Shown: one piece after another, positions 9,980-20,653 of the stretch
Numbering within the stretch: position 1 is the first letter of the stretch
Layout of the letters: each line of letters begins with the position of its first letter
From: Sporisorium sorghi
Lineage: Eukaryota > Basidiomycota > Ustilaginomycetes > Ustilaginales > Ustilaginaceae
DNA: 56,802 nucleotides
Assembly: GCA_023212695.1 (NCBI GenBank)
Contig: JALCCG010000136.1
Coordinates: forward strand, 1 to 56,802
Direction: 5' to 3'
Program-made: the position numbers and the translations under genes
Notes under the pieces: generated by a model
Seen by the model: the letters and a program-made list of their open reading frames with translations, nothing else
Told to the model about the DNA's origin: nothing
The model's database searches: none

Positions 9980-10993
9980 TTAGTAGAAGAAGCCGAGGAT
10001 CTTGCCGGCGACGTGCTTGCGACGAGCCTCCTCGTGGTCCATGATACCGGCCGAGGTGGTGAGCACGACGTAACCGAACGAACGGGCGGGCAGGAGCTGC
10101 TGCACCCAGTTCTCGATCTGACCGAGCTGCACGTTGAAGCGGGGCGAGATAACGCCGCACTTGTTGATACGGCCGTTGAGCTGAATGACCACCTTGCCGG
10201 AGCGGTGGTCGTCGACCTCCTCGAACTCGCCGATGTAGCCTTTTGACGCCAACATCAAAAAAAAAAAAAGAGAAGAATCGAATCAGTGACCTTGCTCGTT
10301 TGATGTACAGTTGCCCAGCACAGCATGGCAAGCACAGCACAGCTCGCCATTGTCGGATGGTAAAGGGATGGTGAGGGAGAGGGGGAAGGAAGAGAGTGTA
10401 GCACGCCGAAAATTTGCGCAGATTCGAGGTCGAGAGAAAAAGCCCCTCCACGCGGTAAGCATAGCAATTGCCGTCTTTGCTATTCCGGAGCCTTAAAGAT
10501 GAACGCTGGTATGGGCGAGCTTGCTCGGAGAGTAAGCAGCCAGCCAGATGCCCATTAGTTATAACTCCGGGAAGACCCCTCCGCTTCTGCTGCAGTCCTG
10601 CTCCTCCAACCATCTGTGCATGATCCGCCGCATCTCATCCAAGCAGTGATTTCAAGTGACGGTCTGCGTTGTCTCCGTTCGGCGGTGATGATTGCGAATG
10701 AGGGCGAGGATGTGCGTGGCTGATGCTGATGCTGTGCTTTGCTGTGCTGATAATGAGTCGAACACTTACCGTGCTTCTGCATAACCGAGAGGAACTTGAT
10801 GACGACCTTGGACGAAGGGCGGACAAGCACCTGGCGCTTACCCTTGCGCTCGGCGTTGACAATGTTGTTAAGAGCGTCGTTCTGTTTGGCAATGACGCGA
10901 GATAGCAAAGACGTCAGCGACTGGCTCTACCACAACCCAATAGCTGCCAACGAGAGAGCGCGAGAAACTTACGAGAACGGAAATGCGAACCAT
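9980..10993 (-). CDS. RPS22: 40S ribosomal protein uS8
   Basis: Small-subunit protein (S15a/S22) that binds the central domain of 18S rRNA. Three exons, 10993-10973, 10881-10770 and 10239-9980, give 130 residues, identical in length to yeast. Exon 1 encodes only MVRISVL. Exon 2 runs from [17 protein letters not shown] to VMQKH. Exon 3 carries [29 protein letters not shown] and ends [19 protein letters not shown] plus ILGFFY. Intron 1 is 91 nt and intron 2 is 530 nt, both GT-AG; the second splits a glycine codon and has a long pyrimidine run just before its acceptor (A-run at 10257-10269 on the plus strand). A possible GTTAGT donor near 11660 and a CAG acceptor near 11017 hint at a further leader intron. 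Divergent from eS17. Confidence 0.96.
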
Positions 10994-12453
10994 GGTGGGC
11001 GATGTATGTGATCTACTGGGCAGGTACAGGTATGCAAAGATGGTTGGCAGGCGGTTAGCTGGGGACCTGTTCTGCACCAGTCGTTTTACTACTATTGACG
11101 TTCCCAACACGAGCCGACCGAAGAGAGGGTGGTGGTGGGGTTGCCAATAGACGGATCTGGAGAGGTACAGGTCGACGTGTAGACAAGGTTGTGCTAGCGA
11201 AAGTCGGTGCACTGAATGTTTGGTCGCAGGTCGGCGGTGGTGCTATTGCAGCCAGTCGGTGGGTCGAAGAGCTGGCATGTACATCTGTGCAGGCGGTGTG
11301 CGATGAGCAAGCGAGGGGCAGGGGATGCTAGTCCAGGCAGCGTCCTAGTCATCCATGCTTGGAAGCGTGCAGGCGATTGCTTTTGCTGTGCTTTCCATCA
11401 TCTGGCGCTGCAGGCCAAAGAGGTTGTTCGGCATTGATAGATTAGAGTGTGAAATTCAACAACAAAGGTCGACGATGGACACATCAACCAGTGTCGAGAG
11501 GTTGCTCCGAAGCTGCTGCGACCATTGCTGATATCGAATGATTCAGGCTGATCGAAAGTCGTTTGCTTTCCTTGGTCGGAGTCGAGGGATGGTGCTGCGT
11601 ATGTCGTCCGGTCGATCGGTCGGCGTGCGTGGTTGGGAAGTGGCTGCGAATGCTACTAACCTTGAAGGGTGGTGATTGGAAAACCGGTTGATGAAAGATG
11701 GAGTAGGAGAGAAGAAGGCTTGCACCAGATGATGTCGACGACGACAAACTCCAGCCCGAATCTCGCATCCGAGAGAGCCTTCGAGCCTCTCTCTCACTTT
11801 CTCGAGACTGCCTGTCTGCAAGCCTGTCTGCAAGCCTGTCTGCAAGCCTGTCAATTTCTCGAGCTTCTGTTGCAGTGTCGCTGCTTGTTCCAGCTCCCCA
11901 CTCGCTCTCATCTGCCTCTCTCGTGTGGGGAATCTCTTCGTGCCTAAAGTGCAGCAGCTGCAATTCTTCTTCCCGAAACCAGTTGGGAATTTTGAGGCAG
12001 CAACCTGGCACAACTTCAACTTTCTGAAATGATGAATTTGGATTCAAGACTTGCTCGAGCCTTTTGAATTTCTTTGCAGCTGTAAAAAGTCACGTGAAGG
12101 GAGCCGGCCGTACAATTTTTGAATTCGCCTCTCGCAATGCAGGATCGAAAGCTCGTTTGGCTGGATTTTGGCTTCTCAGGTCGAGCGAGGCTGGCTGGCG
12201 AGGGCTGACGGCCACACACGCAGCAGCAGCAGAAGGCGATCTGGATCGAAGAGCAGCGACCTGAGAGAGCAAAGACGAGAGAGCGCTCTGCAACTGTTGC
12301 AGCGTCCGTCAGTTCAGTCTGCGAATGTTAGCAGGCTGAGACCGTGCCGTGAGCCAACTGTGTCCAAGATCGACTCTTGCTCGTCATCATCCTCTTCTCC
12401 CTCACGATCACACTTTACCGTCACCTTCACTCTAACCTCAAGAATCATCCAAC
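10994..12453. promoter_or_regulatory. Divergent promoter region between uS8 and eS17
   Basis: Interval of 1.46 kb without a gene, nearly the same length as the eL14/eL42 interval. It holds the CTCTCTCACTT...CTCGAGACTG block at 11789-11811, a 12-bp tandem repeat right after it, TGAATTTCT near 12064 and a CACGTGA E-box at 12091-12097. These motifs also occur in the eL14/eL42 interval. The role as a ribosomal-protein promoter module is inferred. Confidence 0.45.
11810..11851. repeat. 12-bp tandem repeat, about 3.5 copies
   Basis: Unit CCTGTCTGCAAG repeated three times plus a partial copy, in the uS8/eS17 promoter interval. Confidence 0.95.
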
Positions 12454-13678
12454 ATGGTAAGCATCGACAACACATGCTGCAGCAATCGACGACGACCGGC
12501 GACACATTACGAACACAGCTACAGCAGCAGCAGCAGCATCAGCACCAACATTGTTCGAAGCACGCACGCAGACACACATCAGATCGTACAGCGACAGACA
12601 CACCAACTGTTGTACAGTAGAACAGACAGAGCAGTCAGGACCGTCGTCATGATCGACTAGAGGAGCAGATGGAGGACGTAGCACAAGCCAGTTGGACATG
12701 CGGTAACAGTGTCGAATGCGTTGACACTGGACGAGACACGAATCGTCAATCGAATAGCGGCCTTGTTCAGCAGAGTTGCCCAACGATGGTGGCGATTGGC
12801 GGAACATCATCGAAGGAGGAACAGGGCTAGAAGCGGTGACGACGAGGAATACGACGGCAAGTTGTCCAAGATGATATCGTTGTACCGACACCAACGCCAC
12901 CCTCTCGCCTTCCGCCATAGCGATGCAATCCCTTGTCACCCTTGTCGGAACGTCCACCTTCCCATCTGGCCGAGCAACGTCCAATCACGATTCGTTGCAA
13001 GCACAACAGCGGCCACAGCATAACAATCATCCACGCCGATCACACCAAATGCAGGCAGAAGCGAGCCTCGACCATCAGCCTATCCCTTTTCAGCATATCC
13101 AGCAAGCGTCTCTATCAACTCGGACCACGCAATTTGCTGCTGTAGCTGTCGTTCGAGTGTCACCGTCGTCTCAACAATGCAAAAGTTGCTTTCGTCACAA
13201 TTCCACGCGACAACATTACTAACGTCCTCATCATTGTCTACAGGGTCGAGTTCGTACCAAGACTACCAAGCGTGCCTCGCGCGTGCTCATCGAGAAGTAC
13301 TACCCGCGTCTCTCGAACGTCGACTTCCACCAGAACAAGCGCGTCATCGACGAGGTTGCCATCATCCCCTCGAAGCGTCTGCGCAACAAGATTGCCGGTT
13401 TCACCACGCACCTCATGAAGCGTATCCAGCGCGGCCCCGTTCGCGGCATCTCGTTCAAGCTGCAGGAGGAGGAGCGCGAGCGCAAGGACCAGTACGTGCC
13501 CGAGGTCTCGGCCCTCGACACTTCGGCTCCCGGCAGCCTCGAGGTGGACCCGGACACCAAGGACATGCTGCGCTCGTTCGGCTTCGACAGCTTGCCCGTC
13601 ACCGTCACTGCGCCTGTGACTGCCTACCAGGCTCCTGAGCGCCGTGGCCGCCACGTCCCCGGTGCCGGCCGCCGATAA
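12454..13678 (+). CDS. RPS17: 40S ribosomal protein eS17
   Basis: Small-subunit protein. Exon 1 is only the start codon (12454-12456), followed at once by GTAAGC; exon 2 is 13244-13678 after a CAG acceptor. Yeast RPS17 genes also have their intron right after the ATG, which supports this model. The 787-nt intron has a perfect TACTAAC branch site at 13217-13223. The product is 145 residues: [53 protein letters not shown] and [18 protein letters not shown] are nearly invariant. The C-terminal tail ([15 protein letters not shown]) is basic and more variable. Divergent from uS8. Confidence 0.96.
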
Positions 13679-14330
13679 GCGCATCGCTTTTCGCGCGAAA
13701 CGTCTGGCTCCTCGATGCTGGTCGGTAACGCTTGATCAGCATTGACGGATATGTACTATCACCACCACCATCATTCACTCGCATCCATGACCATCGCTTA
13801 GCTCTTGGTCGTGTCCGTTTTTGCACACTCACGCCCGCATAGTGTTGCTCTTCATTCATCGTTGTATCTGCAACATGTTCACATTCCCACTTCTACTGGG
13901 GGACGCACTCCCTCACAAAAATCAAACCGGATCCCTCGCAGAAGAGGGGTTCCTTTAGGCTCCGATGTCGTCGATTGTTTGTTGTGTGATGGTGTGTGAA
14001 CACAGATGGCAGCACAGAGAGTGGTAAGCTGAGTGCGAGGAAGACGGCTGCAGACGATGAGAAGAACAGGCGGTTTTCGCTCGAGCTTGACTTCTCAAGG
14101 GAATACGACCTAACACTTTCGAGAGAAAAAAATCGAGCGAATCGCGCGCGCGTGTGTCGGAAAGCGAATCGCGTTTGCGTTTGCTGTGTTTGCTTGCGCT
14201 TTGGACCCTGATGAGCCTTCTGACACCGACCTGGACGCTTTGATCTCGTCAACGTCAACGACCACCAACTCGCCATCGACACGCCAATGCTCACACCACC
14301 ATCCACAAGAACATTCGAGCTGCGCGAGCG
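13679..14330. other. Intergenic region eS17/exonuclease
   Basis: Holds the eS17 3' UTR and the upstream region of the exonuclease gene; no gene seen. Confidence 0.55.
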
Positions 14331-16214
14331 ATGAAGTTGGCTGCATGCCTGCTTGCACGCTCTAGCCATCTCGCGCATCGACATGTCGTCCCCAGTCTGA
14401 ATCTCACGGAACACAGCATCAAACCCACAACAGCGCAGTGGGCGCAATACAGCACACGGAACGGCAGCATCGAATACGGCTGGGGCACTGACATACTGGA
14501 CGAGATGCGGTCCGCAGCGAAATCGGACCGACGGAAACTGCCAAAGACGTGGGCGTCGACGCATGGAGTCAAGTCACAGGGCGATGATGCGTCGACGGCG
14601 ACCACGCGCACGGGACGACAGCGACGAGGTGAAGCAAAGTGGAATGCGTTTCTATGGAAAAAGACCCCAGCGCAACTGGCAAGGGAAGCCGAGCAGGAGG
14701 AACTCGAGCGCGGGCTTGAGGTGTATACGCACAAGTCCCCAGTTGGGCCACCGCATATCGCAGGATCCAGCTTCCTCGCCGCCCTCTGCAAGCCGTCGTC
14801 GTCATCACACACGCTCGATCAACCCCTACTTCCGGACGGAACCTCATCTGGAACGGAAACAGCACGACTCCGAACACCCATGCTAGCGTACACAGCCAAC
14901 CACGACGAAGCCCAAGACCTGCTCTCGTGCCTCGGCCCCGGCCCCATGGGACTCGATCTGGAATGGAACGTCACCCGCTCCGGCGGCGCGCAGCGCACCG
15001 CCCTGCTCCAGATCTGCTCTTCCTCCCTCATCCTCATCATCCACCTCTCCGCCATGTCCCACCGCATCCCCCCCTTGCTCACCACCATCCTCCAAGACCC
15101 CGGCATCATCAAAACCGGCGTCGCCATCCGCAACGACGCGCTCAAGCTGCAGCGCGACTACGCCATCGATACGCGCTGCATTGTCGAGCTGAGTGCGCTT
15201 GCGAAGCTCGCCCAGCCGCGCATGTGGGGGCATGTGCGCCATCTCATCAGCCTGAGGGATCTGACGCGCGTGTATCTGGGGAGGCGGTTGAGGAAGGACG
15301 CGGTGAGGGTGAGCGACTGGGAGCGGTACCCTTTGGAGGCGCAGCAGATCGAGTATGCGGCGAGCGACACGTTTGCTAGCTTGGAGGTGTTAAGGGCTGT
15401 AGCGGAGTATTTCAGGCCGAGTGGCGAGCGGCAAGTGTTGTTGGAGCGGTTGGATCGGGTTGGATGCGCGGGGGATAGTGCGCCGATGGATTTGGAGCTG
15501 GCGTTGAAGCGGAGCGCGTACGATCTGTATCACGAACGCGTGGGGATCAGCTTGGAAAGGCAGAAGCGCGAACGGGCAAGGACGGCTTTACGAGAGGTTC
15601 AGCCACAAGCACGTCCTGCTTCGCCCAAGCAGGTCAGGCCTGGTCAAGCAGCCAGCCGCAGCGATAAGCAAAACACAACGCAGGACAGCGACGACGACGA
15701 CGACTTTGTCGCCGTCACCAGCATCCGCCTCGCCCACGACCGCGCCATGCACCAGTGGCTCTACGCCAACCAGACACTCGACCAAGTGGCGCAAGCCGCC
15801 AACGTCAAGCCCACCACTGTGGCGTCGTATTTGCTCAAAGCGCTGGTGCAGGCCAAGGAGAAGCGCGACAAGGCTGAGGATGGCCAACGGGGCTTGCTGG
15901 ACGACTTTGCGCCGGGTGACAGGGAGAGGTTGGAGAGCGAGCTGAAGCAGGCAGGGCCGAGTTTCCTCGTTCATCAGCGCCGGTACCGGGGCTTGGCCAA
16001 GCAGTTGGGTTGGATGGATGCAAGCGGGAGCGGGAGCGAGGGTGAGGATGGGCAGCAGATGGCGAAGACGAGCAAGCGAGTTGCGGAGTCTAGTGGGAAA
16101 TCGGCGTCACAGCAACGGACAAAGGCATCATCAGCAGAAAAGCCGAGTCGTCCACCCATCGTGGTCGAGCTCAGCAGCGACGACGAGGTCGATGTCAACG
16201 AGACTTCGCGTTGA
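14331..16214 (+). CDS. WRN-type 3'-5' exonuclease with C-terminal HTH domain
   Basis: A 627-residue protein of the DEDDy (RNase D/WRN exonuclease) superfamily, expected to remove nucleotides from 3' ends with two metal ions. Catalytic residues are visible: Asp209 and Glu211 in GLDLEW, Asp269 in GVAIRNDALKL, and Tyr342/Asp346 in YAASD. The exonuclease domain spans roughly residues 185-365. A second region at about 460-510 (LAHDRAMHQWLYANQTLDQV, then KPTTVASYLLKAL) resembles the helix-turn-helix (HTH_40) module found at the C terminus of RecQ/WRN helicases. No helicase domain lies between them. The N terminus (MKLAACLLARSSHLAHRH) could be a mitochondrial presequence, but this is uncertain. The tail is serine- and lysine-rich with an acidic end. 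No intron. Confidence 0.85.
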   Translation: MKLAACLLARSSHLAHRHVVPSLNLTEHSIKPTTAQWAQYSTRNGSIEYGWGTDILDEMRSAAKSDRRKLPKTWASTHGVKSQGDDASTATTRTGRQRRGEAKWNAFLWKKTPAQLAREAEQEELERGLEVYTHKSPVGPPHIAGSSFLAALCKPSSSSHTLDQPLLPDGTSSGTETARLRTPMLAYTANHDEAQDLLSCLGPGPMGLDLEWNVTRSGGAQRTALLQICSSSLILIIHLSAMSHRIPPLLTTILQDPGIIKTGVAIRNDALKLQRDYAIDTRCIVELSALAKLAQPRMWGHVRHLISLRDLTRVYLGRRLRKDAVRVSDWERYPLEAQQIEYAASDTFASLEVLRAVAEYFRPSGERQVLLERLDRVGCAGDSAPMDLELALKRSAYDLYHERVGISLERQKRERARTALREVQPQARPASPKQVRPGQAASRSDKQNTTQDSDDDDDFVAVTSIRLAHDRAMHQWLYANQTLDQVAQAANVKPTTVASYLLKALVQAKEKRDKAEDGQRGLLDDFAPGDRERLESELKQAGPSFLVHQRRYRGLAKQLGWMDASGSGSEGEDGQQMAKTSKRVAESSGKSASQQRTKASSAEKPSRPPIVVELSSDDEVDVNETSR

Positions 16215-16388
16215 TACCCACCGCTGCTCCCTTGGACTCGCTCGTCTTCTTCAAAATATACCCAAATCGATATTCTCGTGACACACAAAGCACGCTTTCC
16301 TCGCAACCATAGATGTTTTGGACCGAGGTATCGGATGTTCGCTGTTGTACAATATCTCTCGACTGCTGTTTGTGGTGTTGGTGTTGAA

Positions 16389-17014
16389 TCAGGCCGTGAC
16401 TGCGGGCGCGGAGGACGCCGCTGCGTCCTGTTGCGCTTTGGTCTGTAATGCGACGATCTACAGCGCCGCGAGGAGAAAGGACAAAGACCATCGGATATCG
16501 TCAGCGTCTCCCACCATCCAACCATCTTACCAAAACCTTTTCGCATACTCACCTCGACCTTCTTCTTCTCGGTCTTGTCCGTCAAGTCCTTGATCTGCGC
16601 CTCGACCCTCTCGCTGTTTCCACCGCAGAAAAAGGAACCCATCATCGCGTCAGAACCGTCCCGCACTCTTGCCTTTGTTCGTGGGGAACTGCACTCACAT
16701 CTCGCCCTTGATATACTCGATGCGCTTATCGACGTTGGTCCTAGCCTCGACCTGGTCCTGCTTTACCAGCACGGGGCCGATGAGTTTATATACTTGATTG
16801 GTATCGTTCAACTTGCTGAACTCTTTCGCCACCTGCTCGTTCTCGCGCAGCTGCGAGTCGAGCTGCTGGCGCGCTTCCACCGCCGTTTGAAAGGCTGCTC
16901 GAAAAAGAGGGTCGGGTAATCGGTGTCAGTGAGTTTATGGGAGAGAGGTAGGATGATTTTGGGAGATCACTTACAAGCTTGGAGCTTCTGATACTCTGTC
17001 ACTGCTGCCTCCAT
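16389..17014 (-). CDS. YKE2: Prefoldin subunit 6
   Basis: Beta-type prefoldin subunit; the hexamer passes unfolded actin and tubulin to the CCT chaperonin in the cytosol. Four exons: 17014-16975, 16894-16699, 16613-16553 and 16442-16389, with GT-AG introns of 80, 85 and 110 nt. They join cleanly to 116 residues. The protein is two coiled coils around the conserved VYKLIGPVLVKQD hairpin; the arms read EARQQLDSQLRENEQVAKEF and NVDKRIEYIKGEIERVEAQI. The last exon encodes a short Ala/Ser-rich tail. This is the most intron-dense gene in the window. It lies head to head with tRNA ligase (321 bp between start codons). Confidence 0.93.
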
Positions 17015-17335
17015 TGTGTTTGCGGTGATATGGGGTGATGGAGGTGACGAGGAAGGGCGTGCCAAGAGCCGAGGTGGAGAGACCAACACCTGCAAAATCT
17101 AACAAATTGCTGTTGAAAAAATCGTTGGCTGCGCTGCTGAACCCTTTTTTTTTTTTTTTTTTCTCGAAAATGCTCGGAAAAAGGCGAAATTTAGCGCTTT
17201 TTCCTCCACTTTTACATACTCGATTTTTTGATTTTTCGAGAAGAAATGCTTCTTTCTTCTTTCTTCTCTTCTCTTCCAACCAACACCATCATAACTTTAT
17301 TCTCGATCAGTCTCCAACGTCGACGGGGAGCAGCG
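17015..17335. promoter_or_regulatory. Divergent promoter prefoldin 6/tRNA ligase
   Basis: A compact 321-bp interval with a 17-nt T-run at 17146-17162 in the middle, the kind of poly(dA:dT) tract that disfavours nucleosomes in fungal promoters. Confidence 0.4.
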
Positions 17336-20302
17336 ATGTCCGCCAACGGCACCCCGGCCGCCGCTGATGGATCCGAGGCCGCACAGGACGCCATCAAGAT
17401 CCCCAACAGCCCATCCAGCGCCTTCGCTGCACTCTCCCTCACCGACCAACCGTCTTCATCCTCATCCATATTCACACCAGCGCACATCGCCGAGCTCGAC
17501 GCCTCAACCGCGCTCGTCCACGCACTCGATGCAGAACGCAAGCGCCCCAAGCCGCTCATCCGGTCGACGGGCCACCTGGTCCCCCGCATCGATGGAGAAC
17601 CTCACCACCTGCTCTCGTGGAAAGTCGCCGAGTTCGCATACCGCAAGTCGACGTCCGTGGGCTCGGAGCTGCCCACCCTCGCACGTGGACTATTCACTCA
17701 ACGCATTTCCTCCGATCAGCACCGCATAGCCGTTCGTGGGTACGACAAGTTCTTCAACCTGGGCGAGATGGCGTGGACGAAGCCGGAGTCCATCTCGCGC
17801 TACACCACCGCGCCGTATGTGCTGACGTTCAAAGAGAACGGGTGCATCATCTTCGTGGCTGCGCTGACGCCGGATGAGGTGGTGGTGACGTCGAAGCACT
17901 CGCTGGGCGGGATTGCGGGGACGGAGGTGACGCATGCGCAGAAGGGCCACGAGTGGTTGCTGCGCCATTTGGGGCGTGTGGGGCGGACGGAGCGGGAGCT
18001 GGCGCGCGAGTTGTGGGAGAGGAACGAGACGGCGGCGTTCGAGCTGTGCGACGACACGTTTGAGGAGCACGTGTTGGCGTACGACGAGGCGCGGTCGGGG
18101 TTGCATCTGCACGGGCTGAATGCGAATGCGGCGCAGTTTAGGACGCGCGGGATGGCGGACGTCGATAAGTTTGCGGACGAGTGGGGGTTCATACGCACGC
18201 GGTGGATCGAGCTGGGAAGCTTGGCGGAGGTGCAGAGGGTGACGGCGGAGATCGAGCAGACAGGCGCATGGGAGGGCGAGCCGATCGAAGGCTTCGTCAT
18301 CCGCACGCACATGCCGGACCAGCAGACCATGGAGGCGCTGTCCAAGCAAGACAACGTGGTCAGCCCCCCGTACGCCCCGGGACAGGCGTGGTTCTACAAG
18401 GTCAAGTTCGACGAGCCGTACCTCATGTACCGCGACTGGCGCGAGCTTGCACGCAAAATGCTCAAAGAAAAGCAGGAGTGGGAGGCCAAGGTCGCCGCCC
18501 TCCCCACTTCCTCCTCCACCAGCACCGACGAAGCCATCCCGGAACCCGTCACAGTCGAACCGACTCTCAGCTCAGAATCGAATCCCGTCCTTGATGGTGA
18601 CGATGACGACGCCACCCAAGGCCCATCCAAAGCAGCGCTGAAACGCGAACGCAAGCGGCTGGCCAAACAGACCGCGCGCGCGTCTGCCGCCGCCCGCACC
18701 GCCGCGCAAGCCGCTGGACTCCTTCCACCCTCCCCGCCACACCCGCGCTCTGCCCGCCCCGAAACCGCCGCCTTTATCACGTGGTGCTACGACCGGCTGT
18801 ACGGCAACGCTTTCCTCGGCATAAAACCGCAACCGCAGCTCTTTGCCGGCTTGGCGCAGAACAAGGGCATCATCGCGATGCGCACTGCGTTCCTCTCCCA
18901 TCTCTCTGCCACCACCACTTCAGCGGAGGGGCGTGAGACGCAGGGAGAGGGAAAGAAGGAGGGGGATACGAGGGAGTACACAAAGACGCTACTCACGCCA
19001 ATCGCTGTGCCGGGGTGTGGCAAGACTGTGCTCGCCATAGCCCTCAAAGAGCTCTTCGGGGTGGGGCACGTGCAGTCGGACGAGTTTAAGAAGAAGCAGG
19101 GCTTCCTGGCGGCTGTGGAGAAGGATCTGCGCTCTCACTCCGCGCAAGGCAACTACGTTCTGTTTGCGGATAAGAACAACCACCTGCTGCAGCACCGGGA
19201 CGAGCTGGTCGATCTCACTGCGCGGCTCTCGCGGCCGTCTCCACCCGCAGCGGCGGCGGTGGGGGGGAAGAAGAAACCTAAAGTGGTGCCGGACGTCGGG
19301 CGCATCCGAACCATCGCCCTTGCGTGGGACCTGGACGCGCTGCCGCTCAACACGCTGCACCGTCTCTGTGCAGAACGCATCGAGAAGCGTGGGGACAACC
19401 ACCAGACGCTCGTTGCGGACGCGGAAGCGGGGGCGGTCAGCGGGCTGAAGACGCACGAGGTGGTGCTCTGGCGCTTCCTCGAGGCGCTCGAGCCGTTTGC
19501 GAGCTGCGAGGGCAAAGGCGAGGGCGCGGCGGGGTGGGGGGATGCCAAGTTCGATCACGTGGTCAGGTTGAGCGTCAGGGCTTCGGCGGAGGAGAACTTG
19601 CGGACTGTGCTTAGAGAGGTTGGTGGTGTGCTTGGGTGGGGGACGCCGAGCGAGGGGGCGGTGGAGGCGGCGATGCGCACGGCGCTCGGGTGGAGGGTGG
19701 GCAAGAAGGCAGGTGCTCAGGCAAAGAGCGGGGACGGGGAGGAGGCGAGGAAGGGACCGCGCTACTTCGGCCTCGCTGTCGAGCTCGACGTTCGGTCCCT
19801 CCTCGACGACCTCCTTCTCTCGCGTGACGCAACCTCCTCCATAACCGCGTTCTACACCGCGAACCGCACGCGTCTCAACCTCCGGCCCCACATCACGCTC
19901 GTCCACCACACCTCGCTCACCCCCTCCTCCTCCTCTTCAGCAGACCGTAAATGGGCGTTCTACACGCGCCTCGTCTCCGCCGACTCGCAGCGCGACGCCG
20001 TGTTCCGCGTGACGCTCTCGACGCTGCTCTACGAGGACGGATGTTTGCTGACGTTCCCCGTGGACAAGGTGGAGGCGCCCGAGGAGGTGAGCGGCGAGTT
20101 TGAGGCGTTGCATAGCAGCGAAGGAGAGGTGTGGACGCCGCATATCACCTTGGCGACGAGGGAGGACGTACGGCCGTTCGAGGCGAATCGCGTCGTGGCG
20201 CAATGGAAGGCTGGAAGAGGTAATGGTGAAGGGGCGGACATTCAGGCGGTCAAGCTGCCCCAGCCCGTGACGGTCGAGGCGAGGGTGTTTGGCATGTCCT
20301 GA
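17336..20302 (+). CDS. TRL1: Trifunctional fungal tRNA ligase
   Basis: Heals and seals tRNA exon halves after intron removal and, in yeasts with the pathway, HAC1-type mRNA in the unfolded protein response. The product is 988 residues from ATG 17336; yeast Trl1 has 827. The N-terminal adenylyltransferase has the nucleotidyl-acceptor lysine at 166 in FKENGCIIF. The central polynucleotide kinase has a P-loop at 559-564 (PGCGKT). The C-terminal cyclic phosphodiesterase has the two HxT motifs at 852-854 and 936-938 (both HIT). Extra length comes from a Ser-rich N terminus and an Ala/Lys-rich linker near residues 380-480. All three activities look intact. The upstream in-frame start at 17228 lies in a hydrophobic, non-conserved stretch and was not used. 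Confidence 0.95.
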   Translation: MSANGTPAAADGSEAAQDAIKIPNSPSSAFAALSLTDQPSSSSSIFTPAHIAELDASTALVHALDAERKRPKPLIRSTGHLVPRIDGEPHHLLSWKVAEFAYRKSTSVGSELPTLARGLFTQRISSDQHRIAVRGYDKFFNLGEMAWTKPESISRYTTAPYVLTFKENGCIIFVAALTPDEVVVTSKHSLGGIAGTEVTHAQKGHEWLLRHLGRVGRTERELARELWERNETAAFELCDDTFEEHVLAYDEARSGLHLHGLNANAAQFRTRGMADVDKFADEWGFIRTRWIELGSLAEVQRVTAEIEQTGAWEGEPIEGFVIRTHMPDQQTMEALSKQDNVVSPPYAPGQAWFYKVKFDEPYLMYRDWRELARKMLKEKQEWEAKVAALPTSSSTSTDEAIPEPVTVEPTLSSESNPVLDGDDDDATQGPSKAALKRERKRLAKQTARASAAARTAAQAAGLLPPSPPHPRSARPETAAFITWCYDRLYGNAFLGIKPQPQLFAGLAQNKGIIAMRTAFLSHLSATTTSAEGRETQGEGKKEGDTREYTKTLLTPIAVPGCGKTVLAIALKELFGVGHVQSDEFKKKQGFLAAVEKDLRSHSAQGNYVLFADKNNHLLQHRDELVDLTARLSRPSPPAAAAVGGKKKPKVVPDVGRIRTIALAWDLDALPLNTLHRLCAERIEKRGDNHQTLVADAEAGAVSGLKTHEVVLWRFLEALEPFASCEGKGEGAAGWGDAKFDHVVRLSVRASAEENLRTVLREVGGVLGWGTPSEGAVEAAMRTALGWRVGKKAGAQAKSGDGEEARKGPRYFGLAVELDVRSLLDDLLLSRDATSSITAFYTANRTRLNLRPHITLVHHTSLTPSSSSSADRKWAFYTRLVSADSQRDAVFRVTLSTLLYEDGCLLTFPVDKVEAPEEVSGEFEALHSSEGEVWTPHITLATREDVRPFEANRVVAQWKAGRGNGEGADIQAVKLPQPVTVEARVFGMS

Positions 20303-20653
20303 ACCCCTGCGCTCGCTATGTCTAGACACGTTGTGACACCTTCACCTTGCGCCTGGCAGAATTGAAGCACCTCAAAGACACTCAGAAACGCTTCTTCCAC
20401 CTTCGCACAGTGACGCCCTCCGTCATTCCAACACACGATCAATCAAAGAGAGACACAGAAAGGGAGAAGATGAGAATCGATGGTTGAATTGAACCCTTTA
20501 CTCTAGCCTGAGATAAAATGCGAATGATGTGTGCAGATGAGGAAAGAAACGTCAAGAGGAAGGGAACATAAGGTATCGTGATGGGAATAATGTCTTAGTG
20601 AGCGAGGCGATCCATCGTCACCTTACATGCAAGGATGAAGTTGGAGAGCACCA
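20303..20653. other. Convergent gap tRNA ligase/large Cys-motif protein
   Basis: A 351-bp convergent interval holding only 3' flanks; no gene seen. Confidence 0.55.

Noticed and set aside
1570..13243. Box C/D snoRNAs inside ribosomal-protein introns
   Set aside because: I looked by eye for an RTGATGA box paired with CTGA on the coding strand of each intron and found no convincing pair. H/ACA RNAs cannot be excluded without a program.
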